Below are positions 45,268 through 57,845 of a DNA stretch of 64,000 nt, piece by piece (position 1 is the stretch's first letter; each line of letters begins with the position of its first letter). The DNA is from Hirsutella rhossiliensis (taxonomy: Eukaryota; Ascomycota; Sordariomycetes; Hypocreales; Ophiocordycipitaceae): positions 1,922,001-1,986,000 of the forward strand of contig NW_025408678.1 of NCBI RefSeq assembly GCF_020360975.1. The letters run 5' to 3'. Under the pieces are notes generated by a model. The model was given only the letters and a program-made list of their open reading frames with translations, made no database searches and had not been told where the DNA came from. Made by a program: the position numbers and the translations under genes.

Positions 45268-48200
45268 GTAAAGGAGCTATAGGCTTATATAAATAAAACT
45301 ATCTATAATTTAGTCTTCTTTAATAAGTAGGACCCTTTTAAGCCCCCTCTTTATCTTAGGGTAATAGAATTTATAAAAGGAGCTTCCCTCTTTTTTAAGC
45401 TAACCTCTATATAGTAAAGAGCTTTTTCTACTACCTTAGGTAACTATGAGAGTTACTATAAGGAATACCTTTATAAGACGAAGCTACTAACTACTATATA
45501 TATAGCGATAATAGAATCCGTTAATATTATAAAGCTAATCTCTCTTTAAGAGGAATAAACTCCTAGGTAGTAGCTTTTAAAGCTTAAGACCTTAATAGCT
45601 CCCTTAAAGGGCTATATAACTAACCGTATTAAAAAGACCTATATAGCCTACCTAGGAGCATTTTCTTCTAGGAACCTACTAGCTTCTTTATAGCTAGCTA
45701 AGTAAGAAGAGATCCTTAAGAAAGCTAACTAATACTTCCTAATAAAAGCTCTTTCTAGCTAGTAGCTATAAGATATATCTCTACTAATAAAGCCTATTAG
45801 TAATAGTTACTTAACTATCTTTTAAGAAGCTAGCTAGGAACTAAATAAAGAAGCTACTAAAGTATAATAATAAGTAGTCTTATTCTTTTATAGCTAGCAC
45901 TTAACCTAGATAGCTTAACCTGCTACCCCTATAGCTACTATAGCCCTTATTACTATAGCCCCCGCTACTACTACTATAGCTACTGCCCTTCTAGCTCCTC
46001 CTCCCTTAAGAGCCTTAATACTATCTTTAACGGCTGCCTTAGTCCCGGCCCTCGCTCCGCCTTCTACTCTAGGCCCGGTTATATTAGTCTGTCTAGCCTA
46101 ACTCGTCCCTTAATAAACCTTTTGGTCTACTAGTCGAAAATTTAAGGAACTAGTCGAAATTAAACCTTATTAAAATTAATAATAAGAGGTAAAAAGGGGG
46201 GGGTTTTAAGTAGACCTTCTAGATTAAGATAAGGATTCCTTAAAGAAATAAAAGACTAAACGAAATAGCTACCTAGCCTATAAATCCCTAGGCTATTAGT
46301 TATTATAATATTAATAGGTCTTTAAGGAAAATAGACTTAAAGGATTTAACCTTTTAAAGAGGCTATAAGAAATAGTATAATAGTCTCTTAAAAAGGACCC
46401 CTTATTATAAAAGAAGATAGATAAGATTTAAGTTACTAAGAAATAGTAATAAATAACGCCGCTGCTTTTATTTAAGCTATTAATTTAAGGAAATATTATT
46501 AGTATAGTAAATCCGGCCTTTATCTTCCCTATAGATTAGTAAGACCGCCTATTAAGACCCTTTAACTATCCCTTATAAAAATTAGCTATCCTTAACTTTA
46601 GTACTTCCCTTAATATTTATAATACCCTCTTATAATTTTAGTCTTTTAAGAAGGTATAAAGGGAATACCTTATTACTAGGGAATTAATAGTATAGATAGA
46701 GGGGTATAGAAGGGTAAATTTTACGATAAAATTACTTAATAGGTCTATATAAATTCTTTAATAAAAAAGGGTAGCTTTTTACCCTTAATTTTTAATAAAC
46801 TTAATTTCCTTCTACTTTCTTTAAGAGGAAGGAATCTTTTAGGATATAACTTCTAAGCCTATAAGGCTAGTCTAGAAGAATTAAACGATTAAGCTTATTA
46901 AGGGAAAATTCGGTTAATTTATTCTTAAATTCTAACCTATCCTTAAGAAGGCACCTCTTAAGAAGTTAGCTTTCCCTATTAAAAGGATAGGTTTTAAGGA
47001 CCCTCTTCTAATAGCTTAAGGAGACGGCTTTTTTTATTACGCACGACTTAAGTACCTAGGCCCCCTAGCTTTATATAAGCTAGGCTAATAATAAAGCGTA
47101 TAAATAAGGGGCCTAAAGACCGTTAAATATAAATACTATAGCTAAGGAAAGACTAAGAGACAAACTTTTAAAAGAACCCCTTTATAGCTAAACTAGCTAT
47201 ATAAGGAAATTTAGATTAACTAAACTAATATCTCTAAGGACTAAGAAACCTTCGTTAAGGTAATAATTTTTCTAGACGCTTTTTTAAGGATAGTTTTCCC
47301 TTATTTCTTATAGACCTACCTAAGTAAGTATAACTAGTTTACTTTCTAGGACTTTATTAACTAGATAAAATCCTACTTTAGCTATAAGGTAAAGAAGATA
47401 TAGTTTAATAAAGAGCTATTTATAAAAGATATCTTAAATTAGCTTTAAAAAAAGGGTATTTTACCCCTCCTATTAGTACTAAATACCTAGGCCTAGAACG
47501 GAGAGGTAGAAAGATTAAGGGGTACTATAATAGAAAGGGCCTATATAATAAGACTTACTATAAGGCTTCCCTACGATCTTTAAAAGGAAGTCGTTAAGTT
47601 TACTTATTACTTTTAGAACCGGACCCTAAGAGACCCTAGGGGCCTAAGGGACTATAGGGACCTAGAGACCTTTTTTAAGACCTAAGGAATAAACTAGAAA
47701 TCTCCTCTTAAGCTCTTTATAAAAAAGAAGGCCTTACTAGCTTACTTTCGTACCTATAGCTATAAGGTATATACTATAACTACTAATATATAGCTAAAAA
47801 AGAAGAAGAAAAGAAAGCTTAATCCTAGAGCCTTTATTAGTTACCTTATTAGTTATAATTCTATAAATATCTTCCGGATTTAAATTACTTTTTTATAAAA
47901 GGTTATTTCGACTAAGGATATAATTTTCAATAAATCTAGCTTCTTTAATAAAAAAAGGGATTAATAGCCTCTCTTACTCTTATAGTATTAGCTAATTTAG
48001 AAGATTTAAATTCCCCCTTCTAAATAGTCTTAAGAAAAGGTCTTAGATAAGGAAATAAAAGAAGAAACTAATATTAAAATAGTTAAGGATAACGCTAACT
48101 TTCAAGAAGAAGAAGAAGAGGAAGCTACTAGATTAGATAATTTAGATAAAGAAGGAGACTATAAGAAAGTAGTAGAGCTAGAATACGCTTACCTTCCTAT

Positions 48201-48531
48201 GCTTCCTCTTATAAAATAAGAAGAAGATCTAAAAGTAGCTTTTTCTATTAGTCTTCCTATCTTAACCCCTAAGGGGGTAGGAAAGGCACCTCTCTTAAAA
48301 GATTACCTAGCTGCCTTTTTATCCCTACTTTAAGAAGCAAAGGAAAGTATAGGGCCTAATATAAAAGAAGACTAACCTCTCTTTTATTTCGATCGTTTTT
48401 CTAACTTCTATTTAATACTTATAAAAGACGGTTCCTATAGAGTATTTATAATAGGCTAGCCTTTTAAGCTACTATTAGTAAGGAAGGTATATAAAAGAGA
48501 CCTCCTAGACCTACTAGTAAACTAAAAGTAG

Positions 48532-48933
48532 TTTAACGGTGGCTGCGGCATACACCTAAAGACACACCTACGCTAACGGCAATAGCAGCAGCTAGATACC
48601 GAAGGACGAGGGGGTCTAAGGGGGACAAAGGAAACGAGAAAGCACTAAGCAAGGCAAGGCAAAGGCAAAGAGGGCCAAAAAAGGTATATTAGCGGAGAAA
48701 AGATATAGAAGAAGATAATGCTAAATAATAATGTCTGCTAGCTAAGGAGGAAAGGAGACCTCTTTTATAGACCGAATTTTCCCTCCTTCTTCCTTAGACG
48801 AATAAGGGCTAAGGGATCATCTAATTAAGAAGAGGGCTAGCTAGAGACTCTGCTAAGGATCCTGCCAAGGACCCTGCCAAGGACTCTGCTGCGCGGGCTA
48901 TATGTTCCTTAGGGTATAGATGCCCCCGTTAAA
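48532..48933. mobile_element. MITE copy B, unRIPped, with TTTAACGG inverted ends
   Basis: A 402-bp insertion in Copia-3 RT with ends TTTAACGG ... CCCCGTTAAA and GTAG flanks (48528-48531 and 48934-48937). Other Copia-3 copies (about 9615) give the empty site. Its left end resembles MITE copy A (GGCATAyACCTAAAG in both). It is rich in CA and TG, unlike the RIPped host, so it arrived late or escaped RIP. It contains short tandem repeats near 48652-48675 (AAGGC units) and 48843-48893. No ORF of note. Confidence 0.85.
48843..48893 (+). repeat. About 12-13-bp tandem repeats in MITE copy B
   Basis: Four imperfect units of an ACTCTGCTAAGG / ACCCTGCCAAGG type in a row. Confidence 0.75.
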
Positions 48934-50845
48934 GTAGCTAGAAAGATACCCCTTTAAAGACTAGTTTTTCTAGGCCTAGAAAGACTACCTAGCCATATAT
49001 AAAGAGATAGGGTTTTTTAAAGAGGTCTTTAAAGAAAAAGTAAGAGGAAAATAGGTCCTTAGCTATAAGTAGGTCTTTATCTATAAGGCTAATAAATATA
49101 GCTTCCTTTAGAAGTATAAGGCCTAGCTAGTTATTTATAGAAACTAGTAGGAAAAAAGGGATCTTCTTACTAAGGTAACTACCTTAGTAAGGATATCTTT
49201 TCGGACCCTTATAGCTATAGTAGTAAAATTCGACCTCGAACTTAATTAAATAGATACTATTAATACTTTTATTAACTACTTACTTAAGAAAGAAAACGTT
49301 ATTTATATACGCTTTTTACTAAGCTTTTTATAGCTAAAAAAGGTTCTATAGCTTAAGAAAGCTCTATATAAACTATAAAGATTACCCCTTCTTTAGTAAT
49401 AGCATTTAATAGGTTCCCTTAAGTCGCTAGGCTTTAAGAAAGTTACTTAGGAACTATATATAATATAAATGGGTAAAATTATAGTCTTATTTTACGTCGA
49501 CGATATTATCTAAGCCTATTTAAAAGAGGAAGAAGTAATAGCTAGGGAGGCTATAAAAGGCCTATAATAAAGGTATAAGATAACTAGGCTAAGGGAGCTA
49601 AAGTAGTTCCTAGGGATTTAAATCTTTTAGAATAAGTCCTAATAAACTATCTAGCTTACCTAGGACGCCTATATTAATAAGGTCGCTTATAAATTCCTCC
49701 CTAATTCCCTTAATAAGAAGCTTCCTTTTATACCTATATTAAACGAAGAGCTTTTACTTAATTCGTCCTTTTAAGCTAGGGAGTAAGAGAAACACCGATA
49801 TTAATAAAAGGTAAGCTCCTTACTTTTTATAGTTATTTCTACTAGACCGGATATCTCTTTTATAGTCTCCTAGCTAGCTAGGTATAACTAGAATCCTAGC
49901 CCTAGGTACTAAGAAGTAGTAGACTAAGCTATCCTTTATCTCTATTTAATAAGATTATATAGTCTACGCCTAAGAGGGTAGGGAAGGAAACTAGCTACCG
50001 AAATCTTCCTCTATTTAAGCGATTCGTCCTTTATATATAATTCCTTAGATAGAAAGAGCTTATAAGGGTATATTATATCCCTTTTTAAAGGAACTATTAC
50101 TTAAAGAGCTTTAAAGTAAGCTACTATTATAACTTTAAGTATAAAGGCAAAGCTACTAGCTCTTTTAAAAGCATTAAAAGAAGTAATTTTCCTTAGCCGG
50201 CTACTAATATCTCTATAACTATAAATTTTAGCCTTATTATTTATAGAATATAATAATATATAGACTATATAGATTCTTATAAAGGAAAATAATAAGCTAT
50301 TAACCTAGCTATAATATATCGATATCTACTAGTATTAGTTACGCTAAGAGGTTTAAAGGGGACTTATTTCTATTTATTAGGTTTTAATAGTATTAATAAA
50401 AGCTAATAGTCTTATAAAGCCCTTACTAAAGTAAAAGCTAGCTATCTTTTTATAGTAAATTAGGCTAGAAGACGTTCGAGAGAAGCTATCCTTAGAAGCC
50501 CGCCTTAAGAGTCTATAAGAGGAGCTAATAGTATATAGGAGAAAGGAGACGTCTATAGCTAAAGAAAGGAACTAGGACTTATCCTAAAAGAGGGCCCCTA
50601 GCTTAATTAGGACTTCTTCTTCTTAAAGGCCCCCTTTTTAAGGGACTTATCCTTAGAAAAGACCCCCTTTCTTATAAGACTTAATTTCCTCCTTAGGCCC
50701 CTTTTTTCTTAAAAAGTAGGTTTAAAAGAGCCTAGGGCTAAAACCTAGATTTCTTAAGTAAGGGATAAGTATAGACTAAGACCTCCTTTATACGCTTACC
50801 GGCCTAATTATTTAGCTTTACCCTTTCTTTAAGGGCAGGCTATAG

Positions 50846-50854
50846 CTAAGGGGG
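50846..50854 (+). other. Copia-3 copy C polypurine tract
   Basis: CTAAGGGGG two bases before the 3' LTR, as in copies A and D. Confidence 0.8.
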
Positions 50855-50856
50855 TA

Positions 50857-51357
50857 TATCGCGAAGCGTAGCCTAATTCGTATTCTTAGAGATTTCCTAT
50901 AGTAAGAGGGACCTAGGAAGCTAAAAATACCTACTATAAAAGAAGGAAGAAGGAGCTAAAAGGAGGTATAAAGAGGAGGGTAAGGGTATAAGGGGAAGTA
51001 AAAGTAGCGATAGCTTCCTATAAAGGTAGCGAGAGATAAGACGGATATACTAGTAACGGCTAGAAAGGAAGGGAAAAACCAGTAAAAAGCTTAGTAGTTA
51101 CGAGGATATTAGTAGCTTCTTTAAGTAGGACCTTCTTTATTAATTAAGATGCTAGATAGGTATAAAGAGGGGCGTTAAATAAAGGAAAGAAGAGAAATTA
51201 AAGTAATATAATAATTACTCCCTTACTATAATTACTCCCTTACTATAATTACTACCCTTATAAGAATTAAATATCTCTGCCTTACCTATTTAACCCCTTA
51301 CTTTTAATTTTACCTTTATATATTTTATATATACTTCTTATATCTTTCTTCGCGAGA
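50857..51357 (+). repeat. Copia-3 copy C 3' LTR
   Basis: 501 bp, longer than other family LTRs in part because a 17-bp unit (AATTACTCCCTTACTAT) is doubled at 51213-51246. Confidence 0.9.
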
Positions 51358-52133
51358 ATTATAGGTAGCTTTTTTTTAGTAAATAGAGCGCTTAAGTAGT
51401 TACTAGAAATAGTATAGGGAAAGGTAGTATAGCGCCTTCTTATATAGTAAAGGTACTTAGTTATTAATAACTAAACGCTTAATATTATACTAGCTACTAA
51501 TAACCGAACCTTACTTTAAAATAGTTACTAGTACCTCTCTTATAAGTATTACTAGTAGTATATAGCTAAGCGCTTAAAGGTTATTAGTCCCTTTAAGGTA
51601 CCGATAACTAACGCCTATAGGTTACTAGTAGCCCTTAGTTAATAAAAACTTATAGCTAAGCGATTACTAATAACTATATATTATTATTACTAGCGCCTTA
51701 TAAACTAGCGCTTAGCGGTTAGTAGTTAGTAGTAACTTTATACTTACTATATATTAGCCGTTAGCCGCCGTTAAAATAAATCGAATATTTAATAGGCTAG
51801 CTAATATACGCCTAGGTACTACTAAGCTTTATATAGCGCTATATAGAACGGCGTAGGAGGTTCTTAAACGCCTACGAGGTTAAGGTAGACGCTTTTTATT
51901 ACCGTTATTTATATATGCCCCCCCTTAAGGTACGTCCCTTTACTTTACGTTCCCTTTCCGTCTTACGCTCCCTTTTTTATCTTACGCTTCCCTCTCCGCC
52001 TTATACTCCCTAGGGTTATATACCGAGGTTACTAACTAGCTATTTTCGGGCATAAGTCCTTCTTTTAATAAAGCGGCTAAAATTAATAACGCCCTAACTT
52101 AATAGTAATTAATTCGCTATAGTAACCTACTAA
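51358..52133. other. Unassigned RIPped stretch with degenerate short motifs
   Basis: No ORF and no match to the other families. Motifs of the type GGTTACTAGTA and GCGCTTA recur about eight times in both orientations between 51390 and 51740. A seven-C run sits at about 51919-51925 and a GGCGTAGG ... CGCCTACG hairpin near 51850-51880. It could be a solo LTR or an eroded satellite. Confidence 0.5.
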
Positions 52134-52609
52134 TCTCGCGTAGAGAGATACGAGAAGTATATAAAAATATATAAAGGTAAAATTAGAAGTAAGGGGTCGG
52201 ATAGGCAGGGTAAAGAGATTTAATTCTTACGGGAGCAGTAATTACGGTAGGGGAGTAATTATTATATTGCCTTAATTATCCTTCTTTCCTCTATCTAACG
52301 CCCCTCTTTATACCTATCTAGTATCTTAATTAATAAAGAAGATCCTACTTAAAGAAGCTACTAATATCCTTTCGACTACCGATCTTTTTACCGGTTTTTC
52401 CCCTCTTTTCTAGCCGTTGCCGGTATATCCGTCTTATCTTTCGCTACCTCTATAGGAAGCTATCGCTACTTCTACTTCCCCTTATACCCCTACCCTCCTT
52501 TCTATACCTCCTTTTAGCTCCTTCCTTAAAACCTATTTTTTAGCTTCCTAGGTCCCTTATACTAAGGGATATCTCCGAGAACTATAAAATTAGTCTACGC
52601 TTCGCGATA
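52134..52609 (-). repeat. Copia-3 copy D 3' LTR
   Basis: 476 bp, with the usual TCTCGCG start and TTCGCGATA end. Followed by a polypurine tract (minus strand) at 52612-52620. Confidence 0.9.
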
Positions 52610-52624
52610 TACCCCCTTAGCTAT

Positions 52625-55600
52625 AGCCTGCCCTTATAGAAAGGGTAAAGCTAAATACCTAGGCCGGTGAGCGTATAGAGGAGGTCTTAGTCTATACTTA
52701 TCCCCTACTCGAGAAATCCGGGTTTTAGGGGGCCTTTAAGAAGAATAAGTCCTAATTAAGCTAGGGGCCCTCCTCTAGGATAAGTCCTAATTCCTCTCTT
52801 CGGCTATAGACGTCTCCTTCCTCCTATATACTATTAGCTCCTCTTATAGACTCTTAAGGCGGGCTTCTAAGGATAGCTTCTCTCGAACGTCTTCTAGCCT
52901 AATTTACTATAAAAAGATAGCTAGCTTCTACTTCGGTAAGGGCTTCGTAAGACTATCGGCTTTTATCGATGCCGTTAGAACCTAACGGACGGAAATAAGT
53001 CCCCTTTAGACCTCTTAGCGTAACTAATACTAGTAGATATCGATATACTATAGCCGGGTCGATAACTTACTATTTTCCTCTATAAGAATTTATATAGTCT
53101 ATATATTATCGTATTCTATAGCTAACGGGGACGGAATTTATAGTCGTAACGATATTAGTAGCCGGCTAAGGAAAATCGCTTCTTTTAACGCTTCTAAAAG
53201 AGCTAGTAGCTCTGCCTCTATACTAGAAGTCGTAATAGTAGCTTACTTCGAAGCTCTCTAAGTAATAGTTCCTCTAAAAAGGGATATAATATACCCTTAT
53301 AAGCTCTTTCTATCTAAGGAATTATCCGTAAAGGACGAATCGCTTAAATAAAGGAAGATTTCGGTAGCTTATTTCCTTCCCTGCCCTCTTAGGCGTAGAC
53401 TATATAATCTCGTTAAATAGAGATAAAGGATAGCTCTATCTACTACTTCTTAATGCCTAGGGCTAGGATTCTAGTTATACCTAGCTAGCTAGGAGACCGT
53501 AAAAGAGATATCTAGTCTAGTAGAAATAGCTGAAAAAAGCAGGGAGCCTACCTTCTATTAATATTAGTGTTTCTCTTACTCCCTAGCTTAAAAGGACGGA
53601 TTAGGCAAAAGCTCTTCGTTTAATATAGGCGTAGAGGGAAGTTTCTTATTAAGGGAATTAAGGAGGAATTTATAAGCGACCTTATCGATATAGGCGTCTT
53701 AGGTAAGCTAGATAGTCCGTTAGGACCTATTCCGAAGGATTCGTATCCCTAGGAACTACTTTAGCTCCCCTAGCTTAGTTATCTTATACCTTTATTATAA
53801 GCCTCGTATAGCCTCCTTAGTAGTAGCCTCTTCTTCTTTTAGGTAGGCCTAGATAATATTGTCGATATAGAAGAAGACTATGATTTTACCCTTTTATATT
53901 ATATACGGTTCCTAAGGGACTTTCTTAAAGCCTAGGGCTTTAAGGGAACCTATTAAATACTATTACTAAAGAAGGGGTAATCTTCGTAGTCCGTATAAAG
54001 CTTTCCTAAGCTATAGAACCTTTCTTAGTTATTAGAAACTAAGAGAAAGTCGTATATAGATAACTTCTTTTTCTTTAAGAGGGTAGTTAATAAAGGCGTT
54101 AACTATATCTATCTAATCGAGCTCGAGGTCGAATTCTGCTACTATAGCTATAAGGGTCCGAAAAGATATCCCTACTAAGGTAGTTGCCCTAGTAGGTAGA
54201 TCCCCCTTTTCCTATTAATTCCTATAGATAACTAGCTAGGCTTTATACTTTTAAAGGAAGCCGTGTTTATTAGTCTTATAGATAAAGACCTACCTATAGC
54301 TAAGGACCTATTTTCCTCTTACCTTTTCCTTAAGGACCTCTTCGAAAGACCCTATCTCTTCGTATAAGGCTAGGTAGTCTTTCTAGGCCTAGAAAAACTA
54401 GTCTCTAAAGGGGTGCTTTTCTAGCTACTTCTAGTTTGCTAGTAGGTCCGGGAGGTCTCTTTTATATACCTTCCTTGCTAATAGCTATAGCTTAAAGAGC
54501 CGGCCTACTATAAACGCTCCGTAGGAACCGTCTTCTATTAGCGTTAGGTAGAAGTCGGAAAAACGATCGAAATAGGGGAGAGGTTAGTCTTCTTTAGTAT
54601 CTATATCGGGCCCTATACCTTCCTTTGCTTCTCGAAGTAGGGATAAAAAGGTAGCCGGGTAATCCTTCGAGAGAGGTGCCTTTCCTACCCCCTTAGGGGC
54701 CGAGATAGGAAGACTAACTAAAAAAGCTACTTCTAGATCTTCTTCTTATTCTATAAGAGGAGGCGTAGGGAGGTAGGCGTATTCTAGCTCTACCGCTTTC
54801 CTATAGTCTCCTTCTTCGTCTAGATTATCTAATCTAGTAGCTTCCTCTTCTTTTTCTTCGAAGTTAGCGTTATCCTCGACTACTTCGACGTCGGTTTCTT
54901 TTTCTATTTCCTCGTCTAGGGCCTCTTCTTATATAAGGAACAGTGTTCCTACTATAAATAAAGCAGCTATAATATACTCTCCCGATTATATAAGCTAATA
55001 AGTAGTATATTAATTATAGACAAAATCTTATCCTATAGAGCAAGAATCGCTCGTTATTTTGCATGTTATTATGCATTAAACGGATTGCCGGTTATCGTAT
55101 AATCGGGAATCGAAGGAACAGAGCTAGCTTAGAATACTAGCTAAGACCTCTTAAGAACACCGGCACGACCAACCTCCTCTAAACACGAATATTAGTAGAA
55201 CTAAGACACTTCTAGATTTACTCGAGGTATCACGGAATTCCCTAGTCTTAGGGCTATACGGCAGCCTAAATCTAGTCCTAAAAGGTTCTTCCGTTTAGCT
55301 ATAATTGTCTATATAAGATAGTATGTCCGCTAGTAGATAGAGATAGAATAATTAACTTTAATACCTCTTCTATATACTAATATACTACTAATAAATTCCG
55401 TTGAAAATCCTACCTTATACTCCTTCTTCCCCTCTATTACGTAGTCTTACGTAATTCCTTAATTTCCTAAAATTCCGCTTTTGCTTATATACCTTAAGAT
55501 CTTAAGACTATTAGGAAGGGGGAATTTAGTTCTTCTAAATTAGCTAACGTTAAGAGAGTAAGAGGGGCTATTAATCCCTCTTTCTATCGAAGAAGCTAGA

Positions 55601-57840
55601 TTCGTCGAAAATTATATCCTTAGTCGAAATAACCTTCTATAGAAGAGGAATCTAGATCTAGAAGATATTCGTAGAATTATAACTAATAAGGTAACTAATA
55701 AAGGCTCTTAGATTAAGCTTTCTTTTCTTCTTCCTTTTTAGCTATATATCGGTAGTTATTACGTATACCTTATAGCTATAGGCATAGAGGTAGGCTAGCG
55801 AGGCCCTCTTTTTCGTAAAGAGCTTAAGGGGGGATTTCTAGTCTATTCCTTAGTTCTTAAAAAGGGTCTCTAGGTCCCTATAGTCCCTTAGTCCCCTAGG
55901 GTCCCTTAGGGTCCGGTTCTAAAGGTAATAAGCGGTCTTAACGACTTCCCTCTAAAGGTTATATAGAAGCCTTATAGTAAGTCTTATCGTACGGGCCCTT
56001 TCTATTATAGTACCCCTTAATCTTTCTGCCCCTCCGTTCTAGGCCTAGGTATTCGGTGCTAACGGGAGGGGTAAAATGCCCCTTTTTCGAAGCTAATTTA
56101 AGATATCCTTTATAAATAGCTCTCCGTTAGACCGTATCTTCTTTACCTCGTAGCTAAAGTAGGATTTTATCTAGTTAACGAAGTCTTAGAGGGTAGACTA
56201 GTTATACTTACTTAGGTAGGTCCCTAAGAAATAAGGGAAAACTATCCCTAAAAAAGCGTCTATAAAAAACATTACCCTAACGAAGCTTTCCTAATCCCTA
56301 GAGACGTCGGTCTAGTCGACCTAAATTTCCTTATACGGCTGGTCCGGCCGTAAAGGCGTTCGTCTAGAAATTCGTCTCTTAGTCTTCCCTTAGCTATAGT
56401 ATTCGCATTCGACGGTCTTTAGGCCCCTTATTTATACGCCCTATTATTAGCCTAGCTTATATAAAGCTAGGGGGCCCGGGTAACTAAGTCGTACGTGCTA
56501 AAGAATGCCGTCTCCTTAGGCTGCCGGAAGAGGGTCCTTTATAGTAGACCTATTCCTCCTAGCAAGGAAAGCTAACTTCTTAAGAGATTCCTTCCTAAGG
56601 ATAGGTCGGAATTCGAGAATAAATTAACCGAATTTCTCCTCGATAAGCCTAATAGTCTAATTCTTCTAGACTAGCCTCGTAAGCTTAGACGTCGTATCCT
56701 AAAAGATTCCTTCCTCTTAAAGAAAGCGGAAGGAAATTAGGCTCGTTAAAAATTAAGGGTAAAAAGCTACCCTTTTTCGTCGAAGAATTCGTAAAGACCT
56801 ATTAGGTAATTTTATCGTAAAATCCACCCTTCTATATCTCTCTATCTATATAGTTAATTCCCCGGCAATAAGATATTCCCTCTATACCTTCTTAAAGGAC
56901 CGGAATTATAAGAGTATATTATAAATATTAAGGGAAGTACTAGAGTTAAGGATAGCTGATTTTTATAGGGGATAGTCGGAGGGTCCTAACAGTTAGTCTT
57001 ACTAGTCCGTAGGGAAGACGAATACTAGATTTACTATACTAACGATTTTCCCTTAAATTTACGGCTTAAATAAGGGCAGCGGCGTTAGTTACTATTTCTT
57101 AGTAACTTAAATCTTATCTATCTTCTTCTATAGCGAGGGGTCCTCCTTAAGAGACTATTATATCGTTTCTTATAGCCTCTTTAAAGGGTTAAATCCTTTA
57201 GGTCGGTTTTCCTTAAAGACCTACTAGTATTATAATAATCGATAACCTAGGGATTTATATACTAGGCAGCCGTTTCGTTATTTAGTCTTTTATTTCTTCG
57301 AGGAATCCTCGTCCCGATCTAAAAAAGGTCTGCTTAAAAACCTCCCCTTTTTACCCCTTATTGCTAATTTTAACGAAGAGGTTTAATTTCGACTAGTTCC
57401 CTAATTTTTCGACTAATAGACTAAAAGGTCTATTAGGGGACTAGTCGGGCCTGTCTAACTAACGGGACCGGGGCTGGGCCCGGAGTAAGAGGCGGAGCCG
57501 GGGCCGGGACCGGGGCAGCCGTTAATAACGGTGTTAAGGCTCTCGAGGGAGGAGGAGCTAAAGGAGCAACAGCCGCAATAGCAGTAGCGGGGGCCGCAGT
57601 AATAAGGGCTATAGCAGCTATAGGTCGAGCTATCTAGGTCGAGTACTAGCTATAAAGGAATAAGACTGCTTACTATTATACTCTAGCAGCCTCTTTATCT
57701 AGTTCCTAGCTAGCTTCTCGAAAGATAGTTAAGTAACCGTTACTAATAGGCTTTATTAGTAGAGATATATCCTATAGCTACTAGCTAGAAAGAGCTTTTA
57801 TAAGGAAGTATTAGTTAGCTTCTTTAAGGATTTCTTCCTA
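52625..57840 (-). pseudogene. Copia-3 copy D gag-pol relic
   Basis: Minus-strand remnant colinear with copy A. RNase H about 52.8-53.3 kb; RT about 53.7-54.5 kb, with the YVDD-equivalent at 53852-53875 (reading YIDN here); acidic linker about 54.75-54.93 kb; integrase about 55.5-56.4 kb; protease/spacer about 56.5-57.2 kb; gag about 57.3-57.84 kb, including the GC-rich alanine/proline patch at 57.44-57.63 kb. Stops of RIP type throughout. Confidence 0.83.
54932..55499 (+). repeat. Solo LTR of Copia-2, opposite orientation
   Basis: 568 bp in the reverse sense of the other copies, flanked by TCTTA (54927-54931 and 55500-55504). Copy A near 10098 shows the empty site. Only partly RIPped. Confidence 0.92.
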
Positions 57841-57845
57841 CTTAG

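Larger units (their letters stand above)
45273..50840 (+). pseudogene. Copia-3 copy C gag-pol relic
   Basis: Forward polyprotein remnant, the mirror of 7760-13060. Gag runs to about 46.2 kb, with an alanine/proline-rich GC-rich patch at 45.92-46.09 kb. Protease and spacer follow to about 47 kb, then integrase at 47.1-48.0 kb and the acidic linker at 48.0-48.2 kb. RT covers 48.3-49.6 kb, split by the MITE, with YVDD at 49493-49504. RNase H lies to about 50.5 kb. RIP stops abound and no long ORF survives. Confidence 0.82.
38594..51357 (+). mobile_element. Copia-3 copy C, full length, host of Copia-2 and a MITE
   Basis: Forward-oriented Copia-3 with LTRs at 38594-39059 and 50857-51357. Without its nested Copia-2 (39271-45267) and MITE (48532-48933) it is about 6.36 kb, like copy A. 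The outer flanks do not form a target duplication: TATCC on the left, ATTAT on the right. The left flank is Gypsy-1 but the right flank is not, so the present ends probably come from recombination between different copies. Confidence 0.88.
52134..57845 (-). mobile_element. Copia-3 copy D, truncated in gag
   Basis: Matches copy A from its 3' LTR through RNase H, RT, integrase and most of gag. It stops at 57845, where a different element begins with TATTACGG. Interrupted by a Copia-2 solo LTR. The 5' LTR is missing, or lies beyond the window if the right-hand block is an insertion. Confidence 0.88.

Noticed and set aside
51846..51882. GGCGTAGG...CGCCTACG hairpin as a terminator
   Set aside because: Rho-independent terminators are not expected in a fungal genome and no gene precedes it.
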